Position numbers and translations under genes: made by a program
Notes under the pieces: generated by a model
What the model was told of the DNA's origin: nothing
The model's database searches: none
The model's input: only the letters and a program-made list of their open reading frames with translations
In this document: piece after piece, positions 20,216-27,711 of the stretch
How the letters are laid out: the number at the start of each line of letters is the position of its first letter
How positions within the stretch are numbered: the stretch's first letter is position 1
Assembly (NCBI GenBank): GCA_016098155.1
Contig: JAAAJB010000474.1
Span: 1-27,711, forward strand
Source of the DNA: Actinomortierella ambigua
Taxonomy: Eukaryota; Mortierellomycota; Mortierellomycetes; Mortierellales; Mortierellaceae
Length of the DNA: 27,711 bases
Reading direction: 5' to 3'

Positions 20216-23200
20216 TTATGATCGAAGACCTGCCATCCGGCGCCGGAGCATGCTGAGACGCATCTCGATTGATTTAATGACTATTTTTCGAGAGTGATGC
20301 AAGACGCAAACAAATGAGAAAAAGAACAATCCGCGTTGAACGCCCAATGCATAAAGGAGAATCTTTGACGATCATGATATCACTTACATTTGTTCAAGAT
20401 CTCACGGTCGTCTTCTTCGATGGCTTCACTTCGGCCGTCCTCACCAGCTCCATCTAGGATAGCATGGAGCATCCAGATGGACGTCTGGTAAGAGCGCTCG
20501 CTTTCAGCATAGTCGTCACTGACAAGCTCCTTTAGCGCTGCGGATTTACTCTATTGTCCACAAGAGAAGAAAACCAACAACAGCAACACCGACAATAACA
20601 ACGACAACAAAGGAGGCGTTAGTGGATCTTGTGTGTGTGTGTTTTTTTTTTATCTTTCTTCCATTTTGCCAGACTTTGCACACCAGACATACCAATTCTA
20701 GGGCTCGCTCATAAAGGAGCTTCTCGATCACCACGCCGCTTTCCTCGCGGTCATCAATGCCCGATCTTATCTTTGCATTCTCGGCCTTCTCAAGGCACTC
20801 GTTGAAACGGTCTCGAATCCACTGGACACCACTGTTGAGGCGTGCAGATGCTGGCTTGTTCTGGCTTCGCTTCTCCTCCCAGTAGCGCCGCGCGACATCC
20901 ATACCTGATTGCAAAAGCGCCAACGCCCGCAGATACAAGAAGAATGCCTCTTCAGCCAATATGCTCTCGCGTGTAGGGCCGCTTGGTCCAGTAGGGCCTG
21001 CGCCAGTCGGAGCGCCTATACCAGCGCTCGCAGAGTGATCCGCACTACCGTCGTCTTTGATGGACAACGAGGACAGGCCAAAGTCCACCAACGGCGTACC
21101 CGCCTTCTCGAGCTTAGAGTCGGCAAACTCGGTGACGACATAGGCCTTTTGAGCAGTGTCCTCAATCGTCTGTAGCACCCCCTCTTCTTCAGGATTGACC
21201 TGAACAACTTGACCCCGCTGCGAGGGATCCTGCTGTCCCTGCGTGCCAAACCCAGCCAGATTGGACGGGCTGGCATGCCCACGTGGCAGCTTTGGTGGCG
21301 AGGATGCCGCACCGAAGAGCCTGATGGACGCCATTGAAATTGCCTTGGCCAACACCGATGCCCCTCCTTCTCTTGGACTGGAGGAGCGAGGTGCATGGAC
21401 CAACGCTGCTGGTTGTATGTTCGAGATGGCCGGTCGTTTCATGGAAGGTACTGGTGTGGGCTCCTCAGATGCCTTGGGAACAGCAAATGGAGGAGTAGTC
21501 GAAAAATACAAATTGTTGGAGGGTGGTGAATGCGATGTAGAGTAGGGATTTGGCATAAATGGTGGGGGTGGTGTCCTGTACTGTGTGAGAGCTGCTGGAA
21601 TAGGCGGTGAGAGTGGACCACTCGTTCCTTTGGGCATTAAGGAAGCTGGCTTTGGGGATGCAGCAACCTCTAAAATGTCAAGAACGTGACAAAACATGTT
21701 AGCAATACGCTACTACCATGGTCGAACATCTCTGGACTGTAGAGCACTTTAGAAACAATTCTTACCATCGGCAAGCACATTCAACTCAACAGCCCGCTTC
21801 TCGACAACAACATAGTCCTTGTCCAACAAAGCGTCATCTTCAGGTACACTGTATCGACGTGATACATCCGGAACGGCTACCAAAGTGCTTCTTCGATACG
21901 GCTGAGAACTAGGCTGGCCTGCTGATTGTGTGCGAACAGGACTGTCGGGCATATCTGAATCTAATGACCGCATTTTCCGGCTAGAGGGGCTTGGGAGGAC
22001 GGGAGAGTGTGATGGAGGCTCGTTGGGCGAGCCTATACTCTGCTGCTGCTGTTGCTGATGTAGTGGCAATGAGAGGGGGAGCTGCAACGGAGGCCTGCCG
22101 TCCGGTGCTGAAGAAGGCGAGTTTCTGCGAATAGACCTTGGTCGGGAACGTGGGGGCTCCGAGTACTTCTCATGGGTGTCGCGGGCTGGTGCCGACGAAG
22201 TGTCTCGCCTGATATCAATGGGGTCTCTAGCGCTGGTCAACGTCTCGGGTGGATATCGCGCCAAGCTTGCTGTGCTCGACTTGCGTGTCGCCTCCTTGTG
22301 GCCTCTGTCCAGATCAGCCGAATGTCGTGACTCGCGTCTGGACGAACGCGACGGCGCCTGGTAAGGTGTCGCGACTGCAGGGCTCATGAAAAACTCTTCA
22401 AACGATATCCTTTCGACCGGGTTCCGTTTAAGCAGTTGTCGGATGAGTTTTCGAATATCTTCGCTGATGGGCACCACTAGAGAATGATTGGACGAAGGTG
22501 ATGGTGCTGGCGAGGACGATGATGAAGTGCGGTCCATAGTAGCTGAAGCCTCTCCTGGAAAAGTGATGACATCCTGAGCCATGTCAATTCGATTGAGCAA
22601 CTCGACGTGGTTCTGTGCACGGAAGGGTGGCTTGCCAGTGCTCATCTCATAGAGGACTGTCCCTACGCTCCACAAGTCGGCTTTGGCACCATATTTTTCG
22701 TACCGCAGGATCTCTGGGGCCATGTAAAGAGGTGATCCACAGAGAGTTTCTGCGAGACTACGAGGCTGCAGCGAGCGAGCAAATCCAAAGTCAGCAACTT
22801 TAAGAGTGGGCAGAGCATAGCCGCTGGTATCTTCGCTTGGAGATACTGGGTGGAGCAACAGGTTCTATTGGCAAAAAGTGAGAAATAGCTCTTCAGCATA
22901 CATGTGATTTAAAACACGCCATTACGGCATGGACTCCCCCATTCAGCAGGCAGCGATCATACCTGCGGCTTTAAATCTCGATGAATGAGGTCCCTAGAGC
23001 GAAGAAATTCGAGAGCGGAAGCTATTTCACAAAGGACATGCGGAGATAGGATCTAGAGCAGTTAATCTTCTGAGTCACCACATCTGCACCACCAAGGCGA
23101 TGAGGACAGGTGTTGCATACCCAATTGCTTCAAGAAGTGCCGAACGATCACCTCGTTCAGCCCTCCACTAGGTGGAGGAGGGAGCGAGGGCGGCCCACCT

Positions 23201-23776
23201 CGTCGCTTGATGTACTGTGAAAGGTCGCCGCCAGCACAATACTCCATAATGAGATGAATGTCATTCTCGGTTTCCTAGAAAAAATGCGGCAAAATCAACT
23301 TGTTAATGCATACTCTCTTTCGTAGTGTGCATTAGAGGTGATGTATATGTGCGTGCATGGGAGCGTGTGTGTGTGAAGAATAAGTGGCACCGTGACCTAC
23401 CTTGCAGTCAACGAGAGCCACAATATGATCGTGTCGAATGTCTTTGAGGATATTGATCTCGCTCGCCAAGTTCTCAAGCAGTTTTTTTGTCAGCTTTGAT
23501 CGGCGAACAGACTTGATAGCAACAGCCTCGTTCGTATACTGTAAGAAGACAAGAGGTTGGATATCGATTGTGGTCAGTAATTCAACCCAAGCAGAGTGGA
23601 TAAACAAAGGACAAAAGCACCTAGGAGCTGGCGCAGTAGCGAACACGCACCTCGTGGCGTCCTTTGTAGACAGTGGCGAATGAGCCGTGACCAATCTCAC
23701 GCTCGATGATATAGTCACCAACGCGTTGTTCTATGCTTGGCAGCATGGTCTGCGGTGTCCCATTGGAGCTGGCCAT
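20216..23776 (-). CDS. ATG1: Autophagy-initiating serine/threonine kinase Atg1 (ULK family)
   Basis: Eight minus-strand exons, 23776-23651, 23538-23401, 23274-23121, 23021-22963, 22864-21766, 21669-20693, 20550-20388 and 20280-20216, give 926 residues (yeast Atg1: 897). The kinase domain has the glycine loop [12 protein letters not shown] (about 28-38), VAIK Lys51, HRDLKPQN with Asp155, DFGFA with Asp184, [13 protein letters not shown] and [13 protein letters not shown] long disordered middle contains a short poly-Gln and many Ser-Pro sites. [17 protein letters not shown] (about 509-525) carries the YVVV Atg8-interacting motif known from yeast Atg1. The C-terminal part ([20 protein letters not shown]..., [31 protein letters not shown]) is the MIT-tandem that binds Atg13. 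The last 65-nt exon was found by frame and motif. The acceptor at 23022 was chosen over ATC at 23056 because it gives KQLASALEF without an insertion. It is divergent from GFA1. Confidence 0.95.
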
Positions 23777-24000
23777 ATTCGTCAGTGGTAAGTGCTGGAG
23801 CGATGGTACGCCTTCGCTTCGTGCTGGTTATCGAAGGGTAGGACTGTACCCAGTACGAAGTGTCGGAGCTCGAAGCGCCTGACAAAGTTGCTTTAACGAG
23901 TAGAAATGGGAAACAGCAGGAACACTCGTAGGACGATGATGTTGTTTCTGATACTGTGGTAGAGAGTATTTGCAATGCACTCTTGAATGATGGGTGTGTT

Positions 24001-24026
24001 GTGGTGGTGGTGGTGGTGGTGGTGGT
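24001..24026 (+). repeat. (GTG)n trinucleotide microsatellite
   Basis: Uninterrupted GTG units over 26 bases, about 225 bases upstream of the ATG1 start on the opposite strand. In ATG1 sense it reads CAC/CCA repeats. Only a simple repeat; no coding frame with other support overlaps it. Confidence 0.85.
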
Positions 24027-24230
24027 AGTGTTGGTTAATTACATTTCTAATGGAGAATTGACGACTTTTGTCATCTCAATGGTCACGGGATCCTCTCTCG
24101 CCCAAAATAAGGGGAGGAGGGAGGGGAGGGGACAAATCGCGATAAGCGAGACCTACTATCCTCAACTGGGAGAGACAGAACGCGTTCTGGGAAGAGGAGC
24201 TGGCATGTCCGTAGTTGAGGATACGATACG

Positions 24231-24252
24231 AACACGACACGACACGACACGA
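24231..24252 (+). repeat. ACGAC pentanucleotide-type tandem repeat
   Basis: Tandem units of the type CACGA repeat about four times with slight interruption, flanked by AACACGA copies. Likely a short slippage repeat in the ATG1-GFA1 gap. Confidence 0.6.
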
Positions 24253-26241
24253 ACACATGAGGGAAGAAGGGCAGGCCAAAGATAAGACAAACGGTTATCT
24301 CTGCTGGTGAGAAAGAGAAACGCGGAAGGGTGGTTCTGGCATACTTTTTCTGAGACGGCGTCCTTGTCGAAAGGGCAAACTCTCTATCGCTCTATGTATA
24401 CAGTACTGTGCAAGGTTTCTTCATGAGGCACCCAGCTCCAAAGTGAAGCTACGCGCAGTTGGTATATGGCGAAAATACATCGTTGCAATGGGCAAGGGAC
24501 TGGGGGGACAAGAGAGCAGAGGGCAGTGCTGCACACCTATAATTTATTTTCTGGGACAATGGAACAACTTTCGTGGAGCATACTTACTCTCACACACACA
24601 CACATCCAGCCTAAAAATAACGTGGTTCACAAGATAGGTAATGCCGTCAGCGGATGGCAGGCAAAGTAAGCAGGCGAATTGGCACAACCTTTGATAGAGT
24701 AAAGCAGGTTGCTCAGGTAAGTGTAGCACAGTATAGCAGCGGATAAGCAATTCCTCAAAGTTTGCTTCGTAAAATGTGGCGGACATCTATTTTTAAAGAA
24801 AATGAAGGAGCCATCTCTCGTTTCCCAGGATCGACGATAGGCAGAATGAAAAGTAAAAAAAAGACAATAACAAACGTGCCCGCTATAGTCTACGGCCCCA
24901 GTATTACATGTCTTACTATCGTCCACAACAGGCGGGTGGTCCCTTTTCGGATTTTTTTGTCTTCTTCGGATCAGCAAGAATGGTACCTGAAAAAGGGGGA
25001 AAGTGCAGCCAGCAAGAATCTTTTTTATTTTTTCATTCCTGGAGGAAGGAAAAGCTTTGAACCCAACAGCATTGAAGCTTGATAGGCTCGCATGGGCCTT
25101 ATCCGCGGGCAAGAAGGTACAAGCTCTAACACGCCATTCCAGTCCACTCAATTTGGAATTGAAGGTTATGTTTGGAGACATTTGTTATTTTTTTCCAGGC
25201 ACCACATCAAGTAATAATAATAGACCACGAAGGTGCAGCATCCCCAGATCGAGAGGCATACAGAACAGATGGGCGGGGTAAGCTGATCATTCTTTCAAGA
25301 CGCGCGACACACACAACACACATACACATATACACATTCGCATACAGAACACTCACATGCACACGCGAGAGAAAGAGAGACAGTGCTACAGAAAAACAAA
25401 CTTGGTGAGTGAGGGAGAGAGCGGAGGAGGGGGAGGTTTCTGTCGTCCCCAGTTGACGAACCGCAAAAGAAGGTTTTGGGCAGAGCACAAGTTCAATTTT
25501 GTATCCGTGGGTGAGATGTGATTGGTCAGGTATTTTTGACGAGCAGGGGGTAAGATAGGGGGAGGGTTGTGTAGGGCACCCAGACCAGCCAGGGCGGGAT
25601 CTCGCCCACCAGCAGATTGCAACCGAGCGAGACTGCAACAACAACCCCACCAACCGACTGAGGCCAGCCAGCTGATAGCACCAGCAAGTCGGCCGTGTGT
25701 CGAACACTCCAGGCAGAGGGGGAGGGGAGGAGGAAGAAGAAGAGGTTAAAGAAGGGAGAAGAGGGGTGCATGTAACCACCTTCGAAGAAGCAACCACCAA
25801 AAGCTGGGATAAGCAACATGGTGAACCCCCACCCCCTCGCTGCCCGAAGAAGCAAGGCAAGACGATGGTTGTCGTCCCACCTTGCTGTTTTCAAGGGAAC
25901 ATCAGAATGACAGTAAGTAGCACCAGATTGGGCAGACTCGTGCGTTCACAGCACACGCAAGCACGCTGTTGTCGAAGCAACACGAGAGAGAGTGAGAGAC
26001 AGAGAGAGAGAGAGATGAGGAAGGGGGGGGAGGGGGGAAGGACAGAAAGATAAAGCGATGGCTAAATCTCTTGTTCCTCCTCCAGCCAGCCAGGACAGCC
26101 GAGAATATGTTGCAGGTCAGTGAATCCCAAAGGACAAGGGATACAGAAAAGGGCGAGCACGATCGAGTGGTTGGTGGTGCTAGGCGTCAACATCGAGTGC
26201 AATGTGAACAAAGCCAGCCGGCAAGTCAAAACAAAACAAGC

Positions 26242-26269
26242 AGCCAGCCAGCCAGCCAGCCAGCCAGCC
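26242..26269 (+). repeat. (AGCC)7 tetranucleotide repeat
   Basis: Seven perfect AGCC units, with partial units on both sides, located about 150 bases upstream of the GFA1 TATA-like box. Related AGCCAGCC fragments also occur at 26085-26096 and 26214-26221, so the motif seems to have expanded locally. Confidence 0.9.
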
Positions 26270-26414
26270 AAAAAGCATTGTTCTCCCTTTTTTTTCAGTT
26301 CTTTTTTGGCTGAACAGGAGTATGTCAATCAATATGAATGGTTTCCATTCATTTGTCCACAATTTTTAAAAAATAGAATAAAGAGAGTTTGGGCCAAATA
26401 TGGCCTGAAAACTC

Positions 26415-26422
26415 TATATAAA
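26415..26422 (+). promoter_or_regulatory. TATA box of GFA1
   Basis: TATATAAA lies 264 bases upstream of the GFA1 start codon, followed about 35 bases later by a pyrimidine-rich stretch (26445-26490) typical of fungal transcription start regions, and then a long CA-rich leader up to the ATG. This is the clearest TATA element in the window. Confidence 0.55.
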
Positions 26423-26685
26423 CCTGGGTGTCTCATTGCTCCTGTCTGTTCTTTTTCCCTCTTTCATCATCACTTTTCTTCCCACCCAGTTCTCATTCTC
26501 ATCACAAGTGCCGCCAAGACCACATCCGTCCTCCCTCAAGTTGACCCAGTTCAAGCAACAAGCCTAGCAAGACCAGGAATCTCCCTCCCCGAACTCCACA
26601 CAAGACCTCGAGACTTTCTCTCCCCGCGGATCCGCAAGCAGCACCAGCTACAACAAAACACAACAAACACAGCCAAACAGAAACC

Positions 26686-27711
26686 ATGTGCGGAATCTTT
26701 GCCTACCTCAACTACCTGACTGCTGTCGAGCGCAAGAGCATCTCTGACATCCTGGTCAATGGTCTGCGTCGTCTGGAATACCGTGGATACGACTCTGCCG
26801 GTAAGCACGATGGGGATTCTTCTTAAGGCTGGAGTTTTTTGTTTGAGCCATTGGTCTTGCGTCTTCTCCGTCTCCTGCAAATTTGAACAGCACCACCCCT
26901 TTTTTTGCGCTCTGAGAGAAAAGAAGACGCGCACTCACTTTTTTTGGAAGTGCACAACAGCCAACCCCTTCTCGCGTTTATCTCTTTGCTTCCTCTCCAG
27001 GGGCTAGGGAAAAGAACAGGGATAGAGGAGGGCAAAAGGGAAGGAAGGGGGGAGGTGATGTGGTATCGATGGGATGGAAGAAAGGGAGCGTGGGTAACGG
27101 GGGTGAGGTGGGTGTGGTGGACAGGGGTAATGGGTTGATTGATCGGGTGCAGCACGAACAGACTGAAAGATGCTGTGCGACTAACATCCTCCCATGACCA
27201 TGGATGATCTCCGGGATGTAATAATAGGCCTGGTCATCGACGGTGATAACGACAAGGAGGTCCTGATCTACAAGGAGGTCGGCAAGGTTGCCTCACTCGC
27301 CAAGCTGATCGAGGAACAGAACCAGATCAACTGGTCCAAGCCTTTCATGAACCACTGCGGTATGGCTCATACCCGCTGGGCTACCCACGGCCAGCCCTCG
27401 CGCGTCAACTCCCACCCCCACCGCTCCGACCCCAAGAACGAGTTCACCGTTGTCCACAACGGTATCATCACCAACTACAGAGAGCTCAAGCTCGTCCTCA
27501 TGAAGAAGGGCTACGCCTTCGAGTCCGACACCGATACTGAGGCCATTGCCAAGCTCGCCAAGTACATCTGGGATTCGCAGAAGGGCAACAAGCCCAGCTT
27601 CACCGACCTTGTCAAGGGTGTCGTCAAGGAGCTGGTAAGCATTCCTCTTCCGCGTCAAAAAAAAAAAGGCTACCTTCTTTCTTCCCTGAAATCTACGGCA
27701 TAATTTTTACA
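26686..27711 (+). CDS. GFA1: Glutamine:fructose-6-phosphate amidotransferase, N-terminal part (runs off the right edge)
   Basis: Exon 1 is 26686-26800 and exon 2 is 27228-27634; exon 2 ends at GTAAGC and intron 2 continues beyond the window. The 174 codons seen cover most of the glutaminase domain. The enzyme makes glucosamine-6-phosphate from fructose-6-phosphate and glutamine, the first and controlled step towards UDP-GlcNAc and cell-wall chitin. Cys2 of MCGIFAYLN is the N-terminal nucleophile exposed after Met removal, so the start is fixed. Further motifs: [13 protein letters not shown] spanning the intron, [42 protein letters not shown] and [15 protein letters not shown]. The isomerase domains lie outside. 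Intron 1 (26801-27227, 427 nt) is the longest intron in the window and G-rich in its second half. A consensus TATA box and CA-rich leader point to strong expression. Codon use in exon 2 is strongly biased to C-ending codons, in line with that. Confidence 0.95.

Larger units (their letters stand above)
23777..26685. other. Long repeat-rich non-coding region between ATG1 and GFA1
   Basis: 2.9 kb, three times longer than any other gap here. It starts with the ATG1 promoter/leader and ends with the GFA1 promoter and leader. It carries (GTG)n at 24001-24026, a CACGA-type repeat at 24231-24252, CA repeats at 24590-24604 and 25306-25345, purine-rich GA tracts at 25722-25760 and 25985-26015, and AGCC repeats at 26242-26269. 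Open frames of 60-217 codons here are low-complexity and motif-free on both strands. I see no tRNA, Sel1 or transposase similarity. A non-coding transcript or 5'-UTR introns are possible but cannot be shown. Confidence 0.5.

Noticed and set aside
22963..23056. Alternative acceptor for ATG1 exon 4 at ATC (23056)
   Set aside because: The previous exon ends in phase 1; this acceptor would give a quick stop, while the acceptor before 23021 gives KQLASALEF exactly as in the family.
24627..25860. Two long minus-strand open frames (184 and 217 codons) in the ATG1-GFA1 gap
   Set aside because: No domain, no convincing splice partners and composition driven by simple repeats; they may be chance frames in low-stop sequence.
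1..27711. CRISPR array, transposon with terminal repeats, or secondary-metabolite cluster
   Set aside because: No spaced direct repeats, no transposase or reverse-transcriptase motifs and no biosynthetic core enzymes were seen; repeats are only simple sequence.

Overview
The window looks like nuclear DNA of an early-diverging filamentous fungus, most likely of the Mortierellomycota/Mucoromycota. The reasons are intron-rich genes with short GT-AG introns, frequent A/T homopolymers (often a poly-T tract before the acceptor), a complete ATG1 kinase, a fungal sterol C-3 dehydrogenase, a fungal MTD1-type folate enzyme and a Sel1-repeat relic. The lineage is inferred from gene content and style, not measured. 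All genes below were spliced by hand; every exon junction keeps the reading frame and restores family motifs.

Layout from left to right: an unidentified 5'-partial gene on the minus strand (1-490) is divergent from a secreted acid-phosphatase-type phosphoesterase on the plus strand (712-1862). Then come two minus-strand genes: a METTL2/Trm140-type tRNA m3C methyltransferase (1967-3907) and a cytosolic NAD-dependent methylene-THF dehydrogenase MTD1 (4206-5644). A decayed minus-strand Sel1-repeat gene (about 6526-7003) lies in the following gap. On the plus strand are an ERG26-like sterol dehydrogenase (7589-8952) and a ten-exon GH47 alpha-mannosidase homologue (9392-12618). The latter is tail-to-tail with a second, four-exon GH47 gene on the minus strand (12842-15175).

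Further right, all on the minus strand, are a thioredoxin-PITH protein of the TXNL1 family with two 21-nt microexons (15814-17513), a small CRIB-domain protein with a predicted N-myristoylation signal (17866-19198), and the autophagy kinase ATG1 (20216-23776). A 2.9-kb non-coding stretch with many simple repeats separates ATG1 from the 5' part of the divergent gene GFA1, glutamine:fructose-6-phosphate amidotransferase (26686 to the window end).

The genes do not form one pathway. They are housekeeping functions: phosphate scavenging, tRNA modification, one-carbon metabolism, ergosterol synthesis, N-glycan trimming, redox/proteasome, Cdc42/Rac signalling, autophagy and chitin precursor supply. 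The most notable points are the GH47 pair, in which the plus-strand copy has lost the active-site Asp and changed the calcium-site motif while having nine introns against three; the microexons of the TXNL1 homologue; and the small lipid-anchored CRIB effector.
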